Shown: positions 18,379 to 26,830, numbered from the stretch's first letter. The stretch: DNA of 38,005 nt from Wenzhouxiangella sp. (GCA_007123055.1 SKSJ01000111.1:1-38005), one strand, 5' to 3'. Made by a program: numbers and translations. Notes: generated by a model not told the origin, from the sequence alone.

Positions 18379-18942
18379 TTGCACCTGACCATTCCGACAC
18401 TGCTGACCCTGCTTCGCATCGTGCTCATACCGGTGCTGGTGGTGGCGTTCTACCTGCCGGTGGAATGGGCCAACGTGCTGACCGTGACGATCTTCGTGCT
18501 GGCTGCCATCACCGACGGCCTGGACGGATGGGTCGCACGCCGTTACGGCATGACCAGCAGCTTCGGCGCGTTCCTCGATCCAGTCGCCGACAAGCTGATG
18601 GTGGCCGTTGCCCTGATCCTGATCGTTCAGCGGCATCCCGAAGTGGTGATGGCTCTGTCGGCAGCAGTGATTCTCGGACGCGAGATCACGATCTCGGCGC
18701 TCAGGGAGTGGATGGCGGCGCTGGGTGAAGCGGCCCTTGTCAAGGTGGCCTGGACCGGCAAGCTCAAGACGATTTTGCAGATGGTAGCGATCGGATTCCT
18801 GCTTTACGGCGAGCCATTGTGGGTATTGCCGGTGCTCGAGATTGGGCGCTGGCTGCTGGTCGCCGCCGCCATTCTGACCATACTTTCCATGCTGGCCTAC
18901 CTGCGCGCTGCCTGGCCGGCCGTCCGCAACCAGTCGGAATGA
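18379..18942 (+). CDS. pgsA: CDP-DAG-glycerol-3-phosphate phosphatidyltransferase PgsA
   Basis: Makes phosphatidylglycerol-phosphate from CDP-diacylglycerol and glycerol-3-phosphate in the inner membrane, the committed step to PG and cardiolipin. 187 residues if the TTG at 18379 is the start: LHLTIPTLLTLLRI then aligns with the E. coli N-terminus MQFNIPTLLTLFR and a GGAG lies 9 bases upstream. The frame is open back to 18166, but that part lies inside uvrC. The CDP-alcohol phosphotransferase signature is intact (DGLDGWVARR, then GAFLDPVADK), as is the REITISALREWMAALG motif. About four to five TM helices are visible. The gap behind uvrC contains GATAAT at 18345-18350, a possible -10. Confidence 0.94.
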   Translation: MHLTIPTLLTLLRIVLIPVLVVAFYLPVEWANVLTVTIFVLAAITDGLDGWVARRYGMTSSFGAFLDPVADKLMVAVALILIVQRHPEVVMALSAAVILGREITISALREWMAALGEAALVKVAWTGKLKTILQMVAIGFLLYGEPLWVLPVLEIGRWLLVAAAILTILSMLAYLRAAWPAVRNQSE

Positions 18943-18962
18943 ACCGGTAAACAGGAGTTCCC

Positions 18963-19781
18963 ATGCCGCGAAACAGGAGCAATCGGGTGGCCATGGCCGA
19001 CCGGGCCGATCGTCACGAGTTGTACGAGGCCAGCGTCCAGGATCCCGAGACCGAACTCGAGTTCGTAAGTGAAACCTTCGAGGCGCTTGCCGGACGGCCC
19101 TTGCGGTCGGTTCGCGAGGATTTCTGCGGCACGGCCAATACCGCCTGCCACTGGGTTCGTTCCGGCCCGGAGCACAGCGCCATCGGCATCGATCTGGACG
19201 GTGATGTCCTCGAATGGGGCAGGGAAAAGCACCTGGCGAAGCTGAATGCCGACGAGGCTGCTCGCATCCAGTTGTTGCAGGGCAACGTCATGGAGGTGGC
19301 GACCGAGCCAGTGGACGCGGTTCTGGCCATGAACTTCAGTTACTACCTGTTCACCACGCGTGAGCTGCTGAAAACCTATTTCAGGAGAGTTCGCGAAGGA
19401 CTGGTCGACGACGGCATCCTGTTCCTTGACGCTTTCGGCGGCTACGACGCCCATCGGGAACTGGAGGAGCGTACAGAGTACGATGACTTCACCTATGTCT
19501 GGGACCAGGCCAGTTTCGATCCGATCCATCATCACATGACTTGCCTGATTCACTTCGAGTTTCCCGACGGTTCGGAGATGAATCGTGCCTTCGAGTACTA
19601 CTGGCGGCTCTGGACCCTGCCGGAGATCAGGGAGTTGCTGGTCGAGGCTGGTTATTCCGAGGTTGCTGTCTACTGGGAAGGGACTGACGAGGAAAGCGGG
19701 GAAGGCAACGGCGTTTACGAGCCGGCCGAGACCGGCGACGCCGATGCGGGATGGATCTGCTACCTGGTCGCGCGCAAGTAG
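18963..19781 (+). CDS. Class I SAM-dependent methyltransferase, substrate unknown
   Basis: 272 residues, with AGGAG 6 bases before ATG 18963. The Rossmann-type methyltransferase fold is recognisable: motif I region VREDFCGTANTACHWV (about 50-65), the acidic end of strand 2 in AIGIDLDGDVLEWG (about 76), DAVLAMNFSYYLF (about 118) and a post-I strand with ILFLDAFGGYDAHREL. The C-terminal half contains many aromatic and acidic residues (FEYYWRLWTLPEIRELL). It resembles small-molecule type-11/12 methyltransferases, but I recognise no specific substrate family. It lies 20 bases after pgsA on the same strand and is followed by a hairpin at 19786, so it probably ends the transcript. Confidence 0.8.
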   Translation: MPRNRSNRVAMADRADRHELYEASVQDPETELEFVSETFEALAGRPLRSVREDFCGTANTACHWVRSGPEHSAIGIDLDGDVLEWGREKHLAKLNADEAARIQLLQGNVMEVATEPVDAVLAMNFSYYLFTTRELLKTYFRRVREGLVDDGILFLDAFGGYDAHRELEERTEYDDFTYVWDQASFDPIHHHMTCLIHFEFPDGSEMNRAFEYYWRLWTLPEIRELLVEAGYSEVAVYWEGTDEESGEGNGVYEPAETGDADAGWICYLVARK

Positions 19782-19785
19782 TGCT

Positions 19786-19815
19786 GAATCGCCCCGCCGG
19801 CAGACGGGGCGATTC
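19786..19815 (+). terminator. Hairpin terminator after the methyltransferase
   Basis: A perfect 11-bp stem GAATCGCCCCG / CGGGGCGATTC with an 8-base loop lies 4 bases after the stop at 19781. Only CCTTTGG follows, so the T run is short. It separates convergent genes (the next gene's stop is at 19845, minus strand). Confidence 0.7.
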
Positions 19816-19844
19816 CCTTTGGTATCAGGAGCTTCAACAGGTTT

Positions 19845-20912
19845 TCAGAAGAAGCCGGTTACTTCCCTCAGCATGTTTTCCAGGCCCTCGTATTCCTGCG
19901 GCTCTGCTTCTACAAACTGCCCGATATCCAGTTCATGCACGGCGGCGAAATGATCGTCATCCTCATGCAGCCCGAGCAGAGCTTCCTGAATTTCACGCTG
20001 AATTGCCTCGGGGACAGCGGGGCTGGCTGACAGCGTCAGGCCGGGGAATTCCTGTGAAGTGGCAATCGTTTCCAGATTGACATAACGTTCGGCCAGGTTG
20101 CGTGGCGCCATGGCCGCATCGGCCTCCATGGAGAAGACAATCTCGATCGCATCGAGCCAGGATCCGGCGTTGGACTGAATGATTGGCTGCTGCATCGGGT
20201 TCTCGTACCAGCGCGACAACACAAGATACCCAAGACTGGGCGAGGGCATGGAGGATACTGGCTTGCCGACAAAATCCTGCAGACTGCCGTCGGCATAGGT
20301 GGGCGAAGCCATCAGGGAATAGGTCATGGGCTCGACCGCCTTGACCAATGGCACGTAGTCATCGCGTTGCATCCGGAAGGCAGTCAGGTGGGCCTCCTCG
20401 AGCACCAGGTCGGGCGTTTCGCCACGCCGAACATCCAGCCAGTAGCGATGGAAGTCGCGTGATATCAGCAGGTCAAAGCGGTATGGCGTGACGTCATTGA
20501 GATAGTTGACCAGGGGGCGGTAGACCAGTTCCGCCTGATCCGGCGTGAAAATGGGGTGACCCTGCAGGACAAACGTTTCGGGTGCCGCGGGTTCCGGCTG
20601 CGGTGTTGCTTCCGGCTCCGCGGGTTGGGGGGTGGCGGGCTCGGTTCCTGTCTCCTGTCGGGGTTCAGCTTCACTCGCGACGCCTTCTTCTGTGGTGGAG
20701 GCCGACGCGGCCGCCTCGACGTCGTCAGCGTCGAGCATTTCCTCGACCATCGGCTCGACCGGCGCCTCCTGCTCTTCGATGATCTCAGCGGCTTCGACTG
20801 CCTCTTCAGCTTCGTCCTGCCCGTCCCCGTCATCCTGCGACCAGGTGATTGCCGGCACCAGGCACAAGAGAAAAATGCAGATGAAAACGAGAGCGCGGTT
20901 TGAAGCGTTCAT
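19845..20912 (-). CDS. PhnD-like periplasmic binding protein with acidic linker, orphan
   Basis: 355 residues from ATG 20912 (GAGGGG about 8-10 bases upstream). A signal peptide (about 1-25, RALVFICIFLLCLVPAITWS) is followed by an ~85-residue linker made mostly of E, A, P, T and Q (about 26-112), then a PhnD/phosphate-phosphonate type substrate-binding domain (about 115-345; FTPDQAELVYRPLVNYLND, RRGETPDLVLEEAHLTAF, GKPVSSMPSPSLGYLV, GSWLDAIEIVFSMEADAAM). Such domains normally bind small oxyanions or act as sensory inputs. No ABC permease, ATPase or kinase is adjacent, so the partner is unknown. ygfZ lies upstream on the same strand with a 72-base gap. A TATACT on the minus strand at 20934-20929 is a possible -10 without a good -35. 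Confidence 0.8.
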   Translation of the reverse strand: MNASNRALVFICIFLLCLVPAITWSQDDGDGQDEAEEAVEAAEIIEEQEAPVEPMVEEMLDADDVEAAASASTTEEGVASEAEPRQETGTEPATPQPAEPEATPQPEPAAPETFVLQGHPIFTPDQAELVYRPLVNYLNDVTPYRFDLLISRDFHRYWLDVRRGETPDLVLEEAHLTAFRMQRDDYVPLVKAVEPMTYSLMASPTYADGSLQDFVGKPVSSMPSPSLGYLVLSRWYENPMQQPIIQSNAGSWLDAIEIVFSMEADAAMAPRNLAERYVNLETIATSQEFPGLTLSASPAVPEAIQREIQEALLGLHEDDDHFAAVHELDIGQFVEAEPQEYEGLENMLREVTGFF

Positions 20913-20984
20913 TGAGGTGACCCCTCTAAGTATATGATTTGGATTGTTTCGTTCTATTGTGACTTGATATTAGCACAGGCTGTT

Positions 20985-21776
20985 TCAAAGCGACACTCGC
21001 CCGGAGAGCCCGTCACGACCGCTTTCGGCCAGCACCGGCGTTCCATCCTCCGTCCCGACGGCAATCACCGCGAGCCCCGCGGAACCACTTCCGGTTGGCA
21101 GGCTCCACAGCATCTCGCCGGCACGACTCCCATCCTCGTGACGGAGGGTCGTGCCGGGTGCAACCGTACCGGTATCGAACCGGACCTGCACCACCCGATA
21201 TCCAACCTTGCCGCGATAGTGCACTCTCGCGATGACTTCCTGGCCCGGAAAGCAGCCCTTGGTATAACTCAGTCCGCCCAGCCCCTCCATGCCGAGTGAC
21301 TGGGGCAGGTGGCGGCCGGCGCTGTCGGGTGACAACCAGGGGAAACGGGCCTCGAGGTCATCGAGCTTCCAACGTGCCTGCTCATCGCTATCGTCACGGC
21401 AATCGGCACGACCAATCAGCAGCGAGCGTCGGCTGTCATAGCTCAGACTCGAGGCCGACTCACCGGCATCGCGACAGCCGCAGACATCCGCGCTGCTCGA
21501 GAAATCCACTTTCCGCCCGATGGCGTACATTTTGAGGCGTTCCAGTAGCGCATCGACCTGCCAGGCAGGAACGACCAGCGCGACGTGCTCTTCACGCCGG
21601 CCTGCCAACATGACGGCCAACACCCTGCCGCTGGGGTCGCACCAGGCGCCCGGATACCAATGGTTGACGTCGATGGCGGCGATATCATTGGTGAACTGGG
21701 CCTGGGCGTAGGTGACGGCGTCCGGGCCGGACAGGGTCAGTGCACCGAGATGTTCGAGCTTGAAGAAGTTGGACAT
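20985..21776 (-). CDS. ygfZ: YgfZ/GcvT-domain Fe-S protein maturation factor
   Basis: Folate-dependent protein needed for assembly or repair of certain Fe-S enzymes. About 263 residues from ATG 21776 (MSNFFKLEHLGALTLSGPDA); an in-frame ATG at 21788 adds four residues and neither has a clear ribosome site. The family signature YTKGCFPGQEVIARVHYRGK is intact near residues 190-210, and the N-terminal GcvT-like fold has SGPDAVTYAQAQFTNDIAAI. It is shorter than E. coli YgfZ (326). It diverges from the SdhAF4-like gene with about 45 bases between starts, so both share a promoter region. Placement next to sdh fits a role in maturing the SdhB Fe-S subunit, which is inference. Confidence 0.88.
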   Translation of the reverse strand: MSNFFKLEHLGALTLSGPDAVTYAQAQFTNDIAAIDVNHWYPGAWCDPSGRVLAVMLAGRREEHVALVVPAWQVDALLERLKMYAIGRKVDFSSSADVCGCRDAGESASSLSYDSRRSLLIGRADCRDDSDEQARWKLDDLEARFPWLSPDSAGRHLPQSLGMEGLGGLSYTKGCFPGQEVIARVHYRGKVGYRVVQVRFDTGTVAPGTTLRHEDGSRAGEMLWSLPTGSGSAGLAVIAVGTEDGTPVLAESGRDGLSGRVSL

Positions 21777-21821
21777 GAATGCTGGCATCAAAGAAGGATC
21801 GAAACAGGGTACAATTCTATA

Positions 21822-21992
21822 ATGTCTCGTGAAAACGAATCCCGGCGGGACATTCCCGCCAACTCCAAGAAGAAGACGAACCGTTCGGAGACGCCCGAAC
21901 GCCGTCCGGTCGAGATCGGAGGGCGCCGCAAGGGGCTCGAGCCGACTCGCTACGGCGACTGGGAGAAAGACGGTCGCTGCATTGATTTCTGA
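21822..21992 (+). CDS. SdhAF4-like succinate dehydrogenase assembly factor (DUF1674)
   Basis: 56 residues. The C-terminus EPTRYGDWEKDGRCIDF closely matches the DUF1674/SDHAF4 signature (human ends EPTRYGDWERKGRCIDF). In eukaryotes SDHAF4 binds flavinylated SdhA and protects it before complex assembly. The N-terminal half is polar and basic (SRRDIPANSKKKTNRSETPE), probably disordered. I choose ATG 21822 because upstream in-frame sequence lies antisense inside ygfZ. There is no Shine-Dalgarno within 10 bases, and TACAAT at 21810-21815 would place a transcript start at about the ATG, so a leaderless mRNA is possible. sdhC starts 31 bases downstream, supporting the SDH role. Confidence 0.88.
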   Translation: MSRENESRRDIPANSKKKTNRSETPERRPVEIGGRRKGLEPTRYGDWEKDGRCIDF

Positions 21993-22023
21993 AACATCTC
22001 GCTGACAACAAGAGAACTGGATC

Positions 22024-22401
22024 ATGGTGACGGATAACCGACCGCTATCCCCGCACCTGCAGGTATATCGCCCGCAGTTGACCTCGGTGATGTCCATTTC
22101 CCACCGCATCAGCGGCATCCTGCTCAGCCTGGGCATGGTTGTCGTCGTGCTGTGGGTGCTGGCACTTGCCTCCGGCCCGGAGGCTTTCGAGCGCATCAAC
22201 TCGCTATTGGCCACGCCCATCGGCCTGGTCGCCATGCTGGTGTGGACCTTTTCGCTTTTCTATCACTTGCTCAACGGTATTCGTCACCTGTTGTGGGATG
22301 CCGGCTGGCTGCTCGACCTGCGAGGCGCCTATGCTTCGGGATGGATCGTGCTGGTCGCCAGCGTGGTGATGACGGCCGTGGTCTGGGGAGGTCTGCTGTG
22401 A
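22024..22401 (+). CDS. sdhC: Succinate dehydrogenase cytochrome b556 subunit
   Basis: Membrane anchor that holds heme b and the ubiquinone site with SdhD. 125 residues. Family motifs RPLSPHLQVYRPQLTSVMSI and SISHRISGILLSLG (about 25-38) open TM1; TM2 has WTFSLFYHLLNGIRHLLWD (about 75-93), including the heme-ligand His region; TM3 is at about 105-124. The last bases overlap sdhD (GTGA at 22398-22401). First structural gene of sdhCDAB. Confidence 0.95.
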   Translation: MVTDNRPLSPHLQVYRPQLTSVMSISHRISGILLSLGMVVVVLWVLALASGPEAFERINSLLATPIGLVAMLVWTFSLFYHLLNGIRHLLWDAGWLLDLRGAYASGWIVLVASVVMTAVVWGGLL

Positions 22402-22778
22402 GCCTGAGAAATCCGCTTGCCAACGCGCACAATCACGGATCGGCCGGCCACGGCCTGTCTCACTGGTGGGCGCAGCGTTTCAGCGCCATCGCCCTGATAT
22501 TGCTGACGGTCTGGCTGCTCTGGGTGCTGGGTTCGCTCGTCGGTGCGTCGCATGCCGAGGCCGCTGCGCTGCTGGGGCATCCCTTCCATGCCGCCATGGC
22601 CATTCTGTTCGTGGTCGCCGGTCTCTACCACGGTCAGCTTGGACTGCAGGTGGTCATCGAGGACTACTTTGATAGTCACCTGATCGAGACGACAGCCCTG
22701 GTTGTCGTGCGCATGTTGTCCATCTTCGGCGGCCTGCTGGCCGTGATCGCAATCCTCAAACTGGCTCTGGGAGTCTGA
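22398..22778 (+). CDS. sdhD: Succinate dehydrogenase membrane anchor SdhD
   Basis: Second membrane anchor of complex II. 126 residues from GTG 22398, overlapping the sdhC stop; a longer frame open from 22152 lies inside sdhC and is rejected. The N-terminus has [18 protein letters not shown] and the conserved [20 protein letters not shown] (TM1). TM2 carries [19 protein letters not shown] with the heme/quinone-region His, then [10 protein letters not shown], and TM3 ends the protein. sdhA follows after one base. Confidence 0.94.
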   Translation: MSLRNPLANAHNHGSAGHGLSHWWAQRFSAIALILLTVWLLWVLGSLVGASHAEAAALLGHPFHAAMAILFVVAGLYHGQLGLQVVIEDYFDSHLIETTALVVVRMLSIFGGLLAVIAILKLALGV

Positions 22779-22779
22779 A

Positions 22780-24570
22780 GTGAGCAAGGCATACGATATC
22801 ACCCGGCACGAATATGACGTGCTGGTCATCGGCGCGGGCGGCGCCGGCCTGCGTGCCACCATGGGGCTGGCCGCCACCGGGCTGAATACCGCATGTATCA
22901 CCAAGGTGTTTCCAACCCGTTCACACACCGTGGCCGCGCAGGGCGGCATGAGTGCCGCGCTCGGAAACATGGGCGAGGACGACTGGCGCTGGCACATGTA
23001 CGACACGATCAAGGGTTCCGACTGGCTCGGTGACCAGGACGCCATCGAGTACATGTGCAAGAACGCCATTCCCGCAGTGATCGAACTGGAACATTTCGGC
23101 GTGCCGTTCTCGCGAACCGAAGCCGGCAAGATCTACCAGCGGCCCTTCGGCGGCATGACCACGCACTATGGCGAGGGCACGGCCCAGCGTACCTGTGCCG
23201 CGGCTGATCGTACCGGTCATGCCATACTCCACACCCTCTACCAGCAGTCGCTCAAGCACGATGCGCAGTTCTTCATCGAGTATTTCGCCATCGACCTGCT
23301 GATGGACGATGATGGCGCCTGCCGCGGCGTGATCGCCTGGGATCTGGCCACGGGTACGCTGCACGAGTTCCGCGCCCATGCCGTTATCCTGGCCACGGGC
23401 GGATACGGGCGTTCCTATTTCTCCTGCACTTCGGCACATACCTGCACCGGTGACGGCAACGGCATGGTGCTCAGGGCCGGACTTCCGCTGCAGGACATGG
23501 AGTTCGTTCAGTTCCATCCCACCGGCATCTACGGTGCCGGCTGTCTGATCACCGAGGGCGTGCGAGGCGAGGGCGGCTACCTGACCAACTCCGAGGGCGA
23601 ACGCTTCATGGAGCGCTATGCGCCCAACGCCAAAGACCTGGCCTCGCGCGATGTCGTGTCACGCTCGATGACCATCGAGATTCGCGAAGGCCGGGGTGTA
23701 GGCGAGAACAAGGATCACATCCACCTCAACCTGCAGCATCTTGGCGCAGAGGTGATCAACGAACGTCTGCCCGGCATCGCGGAATCGGCACGAATCTTTG
23801 CCGGCGTCGACGTGACGAAGGAGCCGATCCCGGTCATTCCCACCGTTCACTACAACATGGGCGGCATCCCGACCAACTACCACGGCGAAGTGGTCACCCT
23901 GAAAGACGGCAACCCCGATGCCGTCGTGCCCGGCCTGTTCGCCATTGGTGAGGCGGCCTGCGTATCGGTGCACGGCGCCAATCGCCTGGGTTCGAACTCG
24001 CTGCTAGACCTGATTGTGTTCGGACGTGCCGTCGCACTGCGCTGCGGCGAGACGATCGAACCGGGCCAGTCGCACAAGCCGCTGCCGGAAGGCCGGGTCG
24101 ATGCCATCGTCGATGAGTTCGACCGCCTGCGCCATGCCAATGGTTCGACGTCGACGGCCGAGATTCGCGCCGACATGCAGCAGGTCATGCAGAACAACGC
24201 TGCCGTGTTCCGTACCGGCGAAACTCTCTCGGAGGGCAAGGAAAGAATTGCCGAGGTCAGCAAGGGTTTTGCCGACGTCAAGGTCAGCGATCGCTCGATG
24301 GTGTGGAACTCCGACCTGGTCGAAACGCTGGAGTTGCGCAACCTGCTCGGCAACGCCGTCACGACAATGGTTTCGGCCGAGAACCGCAAGGAAAGCCGGG
24401 GCGCCCATGCGCGCGAGGACTTTTCCGAACGCGATGACGACAACTGGATGAAGCACACCCTGATCTGGATGGACGAGGCGGACGCGACGAAGATCGACTA
24501 CCGACCGGTGCACATGTATACGCTCACCGACGAAGTCGACGTGATTCCGCCGAAGGCAAGAACGTACTGA
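22780..24570 (+). CDS. sdhA: Succinate dehydrogenase flavoprotein subunit
   Basis: Catalytic subunit that oxidises succinate to fumarate with covalently bound FAD. 596 residues from GTG 22780 (GGGAG 6 bases upstream). FAD-binding [19 protein letters not shown] lies at about 12-31; the FAD-attachment His is in [11 protein letters not shown] (about 49). Substrate-site elements include [15 protein letters not shown] (about 241) and [14 protein letters not shown] with the catalytic Arg region DVVSRSM (about 290). The conserved [13 protein letters not shown] (about 352) and [14 protein letters not shown] motifs are intact. The C-terminal Hx3Y region ends in MDYR-like [10 protein letters not shown]. 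Maturation would need flavinylation, for which sdhE is nearby. Confidence 0.97.
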   Translation: MSKAYDITRHEYDVLVIGAGGAGLRATMGLAATGLNTACITKVFPTRSHTVAAQGGMSAALGNMGEDDWRWHMYDTIKGSDWLGDQDAIEYMCKNAIPAVIELEHFGVPFSRTEAGKIYQRPFGGMTTHYGEGTAQRTCAAADRTGHAILHTLYQQSLKHDAQFFIEYFAIDLLMDDDGACRGVIAWDLATGTLHEFRAHAVILATGGYGRSYFSCTSAHTCTGDGNGMVLRAGLPLQDMEFVQFHPTGIYGAGCLITEGVRGEGGYLTNSEGERFMERYAPNAKDLASRDVVSRSMTIEIREGRGVGENKDHIHLNLQHLGAEVINERLPGIAESARIFAGVDVTKEPIPVIPTVHYNMGGIPTNYHGEVVTLKDGNPDAVVPGLFAIGEAACVSVHGANRLGSNSLLDLIVFGRAVALRCGETIEPGQSHKPLPEGRVDAIVDEFDRLRHANGSTSTAEIRADMQQVMQNNAAVFRTGETLSEGKERIAEVSKGFADVKVSDRSMVWNSDLVETLELRNLLGNAVTTMVSAENRKESRGAHAREDFSERDDDNWMKHTLIWMDEADATKIDYRPVHMYTLTDEVDVIPPKARTY

Positions 24571-24578
24571 TTAAGGCA

Positions 24579-24641
24579 TTCACCACGGAGACACAGAGTC
24601 CACAGAGAAATTCATTGTGTCTTCCGTGTCTCTGTGGTGAA
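24579..24641. repeat. 63-bp palindromic CACGGAGACACAGAG-type repeat
   Basis: Arms TTCACCACGGAGACACAGAG (24579-24598) and the reverse complement of 24622-24641 match at 17 of 20 positions; the centre has further CACAGAGA/TGTGTC similarity. It fills most of the 98-base sdhA-sdhB gap. The repeat word is one I recall from intergenic regions of many unrelated bacteria. In mRNA it would form a stable hairpin that could shield sdhCDA 3' ends or change the SdhA:SdhB ratio. Confidence 0.85.
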
Positions 24642-24668
24642 ACGATTCCGATGTAGGCTAACTGGACC

Positions 24669-25454
24669 ATGGCTCAATTCAGACTTCCAAAGAATTCCCG
24701 CATAACCAAGGGCAAGCACTTTCCGGCACCGGAAGGGGCAAAGAACGTCAAGACATTCCGGATTTACCGCTATGAACCCGACAGCGGCGAGAATCCGCGG
24801 ATGGATACGTACGATATCGATCTCGACGATTGCGGGCCGATGGTGCTCGACGCGGTCATCAAGATCAAGAACGATATCGACCCGACGCTGACCTTCCGCC
24901 GCTCTTGCCGAGAGGGTATTTGTGGCTCCTGTGCATTCAACATCGACGGCACCAATACGCTGGCCTGTACCAAGGGCATCGACGAGGTCAAGGGCGAGGT
25001 CAGGATCTACCCGCTGCCGCACATGCCGGTGGTCAAGGACCTGGTCCCCGACCTCACGCATTTCTACGCCCAGTACGCATCGATTCGGCCGTGGCTGAGA
25101 ACCCAGAGTCCGGCGCCACCCGACAAGGAACGGCTACAGTCACCGGAAGACCGCAAGCATATTGACGGACTCTACGAATGCATTCTGTGTGCCTGCTGTT
25201 CGACCGCATGCCCCAGCTACTGGTGGAACGGCGAGCGCTACCTGGGACCGGCGATTCTGCTGCAGGCCTACCGCTGGCTGGTCGACTCGCGTGATGAGGC
25301 CACCGGAGAACGACTCGACGAGCTCGAAGACCCGTTCCGCCTGTACCGGTGTCATACCATCATGAATTGCACCAAGACCTGTCCGAAGGGCCTGAATCCG
25401 GCCAAAGCCATTGCGGAAATCAAGAAGATGATGCTGGCGCGACGCGGGCTTTGA
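24669..25454 (+). CDS. sdhB: Succinate dehydrogenase iron-sulfur subunit
   Basis: Electron relay from FAD to quinone. 261 residues. The [2Fe-2S] ligands lie in CREGICGSC with a later Cys in TLACTKG (about 80-105); [4Fe-4S] in [12 protein letters not shown] (about 171-182); [3Fe-4S] in [14 protein letters not shown] (about 229-242). It is somewhat longer at the N-terminus than E. coli SdhB (238), with [19 protein letters not shown] before the fold, as in alpha- and some gammaproteobacteria. It has only a weak Shine-Dalgarno and is separated from sdhA by the palindromic repeat. sdhE follows 41 bases downstream. Confidence 0.97.
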   Translation: MAQFRLPKNSRITKGKHFPAPEGAKNVKTFRIYRYEPDSGENPRMDTYDIDLDDCGPMVLDAVIKIKNDIDPTLTFRRSCREGICGSCAFNIDGTNTLACTKGIDEVKGEVRIYPLPHMPVVKDLVPDLTHFYAQYASIRPWLRTQSPAPPDKERLQSPEDRKHIDGLYECILCACCSTACPSYWWNGERYLGPAILLQAYRWLVDSRDEATGERLDELEDPFRLYRCHTIMNCTKTCPKGLNPAKAIAEIKKMMLARRGL

Positions 25455-25495
25455 CCATTTCGCGCCGCGCATCCCCTAACGGGGAGTATCGGCAC

Positions 25496-25756
25496 ATGAA
25501 TGACGCTTCAATCCCCTCGCGTCTACGGTGGCGTTGCCGGCGAGGAATGCAGGAACTCGATGTTCTGCTGGGGCGTTGGCTGGAATCTCGCTGGGGAGGG
25601 GCGCCTGCCGACATGCAGCGGGCGTTCGAGCGGTTGCTCGAGTGCGAGGATGACCTGATCTGGAACTGGCTGATGGGGCGCACTGTACCCGACCCGGCGC
25701 TATCGGGAATCGTCGAGGAGATTCGTGAACTCGGTTTCGGTGACCGCGCACACTGA
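25496..25756 (+). CDS. sdhE: FAD assembly factor SdhE
   Basis: Small cytoplasmic factor that promotes covalent FAD attachment to SdhA (and FrdA). 86 residues from ATG 25496, with GGGGAG 9 bases upstream. The functional RGxxE motif is present as RRGMQELD (about 16-23), followed by the Trp/Leu-rich helical bundle (FERLLECEDDLIWNWLMG). The frame is open upstream into sdhB, but this start matches the family N-terminus. It overlaps ygfX by 32 bases. Confidence 0.93.
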   Translation: MNDASIPSRLRWRCRRGMQELDVLLGRWLESRWGGAPADMQRAFERLLECEDDLIWNWLMGRTVPDPALSGIVEEIRELGFGDRAH

Positions 25757-26156
25757 GTGGCCGGTCGGACCGGCCATTGTGCCGGCGTTACTGGTCACCG
25801 TGCCGGCCGTTGCAGCCCTGCCGGCAATCGCTTATTCGTCCCTCTCGCCGCTGCTGCGTATCGTGCTTTCTCTGGTGCTCTGCGTGTATGCCGGATGGCA
25901 TGTCTTTCGACTGCTCGTGCCACGGTGGAAGGCATTGAGAATCGGCGGGAATGAAGCTGAGCTGATAGACCGACACAACGAGGCCCATTCAATCCGGATC
26001 GACGAGCGGTCATTTGTCAGTCCGCTTTTTGCGGGCTTTGATTGTTGCTCGGTCACCGCCGGACAATGCACGTCGGTCGGTCTGTTTCGGGTTCAGCTTG
26101 GCCAGGAGGCCTTTCGTCTGCTTTCGGTTACGCTGCGCCACGGGAGCCAGACTTGA
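25725..26156 (+). CDS. ygfX: YgfX (CptA)-family inner-membrane protein
   Basis: 143 residues from GTG 25725; GTG 25740 is an alternative. Two adjacent hydrophobic helices (about 14-35 and 42-60) are followed by a soluble C-terminal half with RWKALRIGGNEAELI. This architecture and the position directly after sdhE, with overlap, fit the YgfX family. E. coli YgfX was described as a membrane partner of SdhE and as a possible toxin affecting cell shape; which role applies here is unknown. Sequence similarity in this family is low, so the call leans on topology and neighbours. Confidence 0.75.
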   Translation: MNSVSVTAHTEWPVGPAIVPALLVTVPAVAALPAIAYSSLSPLLRIVLSLVLCVYAGWHVFRLLVPRWKALRIGGNEAELIDRHNEAHSIRIDERSFVSPLFAGFDCCSVTAGQCTSVGLFRVQLGQEAFRLLSVTLRHGSQT

Positions 26157-26830
26157 AACGCCTCCTTCAGTGGCTGCGCCGGTGGGCGCTCCGTTTCATC
26201 CTGTCATTCGTTGCGCTCACGGTGGTGCTGACGTTGCCGTTGCGGTGGATTGATCCCGTCGGCTCGGCCTTCATGTTGCTCGATCGGCTCACAACGGATC
26301 ACGCGATTCAACATGACTGGGTGCCCATGGCGGAGATTTCCCCGAACCTTGCGCTGGCGGTGATTGCGGCAGAGGATCAGAACTTTCCCCGCCACCATGG
26401 CTTCGACCTGCGCGAAATTCGTGCCGCGGTCGAAACACATCGCCAGGGCGGACGCCTGCGCGGTGCCAGCACCATCAGCCAGCAACTGGCGCGCAACCTC
26501 TACCTCTGGCCGCATCGCAGCTGGGTACGCAAGGGCCTCGAGTTCTGGTTTACTCTGCCGCTGGAGCTGCTGCTGTCCAAACAGCGGATGCTCGAGATTT
26601 ACCTGAACGTCGCCGAGTTCGGACCCGGCATATATGGTGCCGAGGCCGCTGCCCAATTTCACTTTGGCAAGTCGGCCAGTGCGTTGACAGAGCACGAGGC
26701 CGCCCTGCTGGCCGCGGTACTGCCGGCACCGAAACAGTTCGATGCTTCCGATCCCAGTCCCAGCCTGCTCGAGAGGCAGCGCTGGATCATCGGGCAAATG
26801 AACAATCTCGGTCACGACTGGCTGCCCTGA
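26153..26830 (+). CDS. mtgA: Monofunctional peptidoglycan glycosyltransferase MtgA
   Basis: Polymerises lipid II into glycan strands at the inner membrane; GT51 family without transpeptidase domain. 225 residues from TTG 26153, which overlaps the ygfX stop and has GGGAG 6 bases upstream; the longer frame to 26042 would overlap ygfX by over 100 bases. One N-terminal TM helix (about 9-30), then all GT51 motifs: AAEDQNFPRHHGFD with the catalytic Glu (about 74), GASTISQQLARNLYL (about 104), RKGLEFW (about 125) and KQRMLEIYLNVAEFGPGIYG (about 142). Close in length to E. coli MtgA (242). Confidence 0.94.
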   Translation: MKRLLQWLRRWALRFILSFVALTVVLTLPLRWIDPVGSAFMLLDRLTTDHAIQHDWVPMAEISPNLALAVIAAEDQNFPRHHGFDLREIRAAVETHRQGGRLRGASTISQQLARNLYLWPHRSWVRKGLEFWFTLPLELLLSKQRMLEIYLNVAEFGPGIYGAEAAAQFHFGKSASALTEHEAALLAAVLPAPKQFDASDPSPSLLERQRWIIGQMNNLGHDWLP

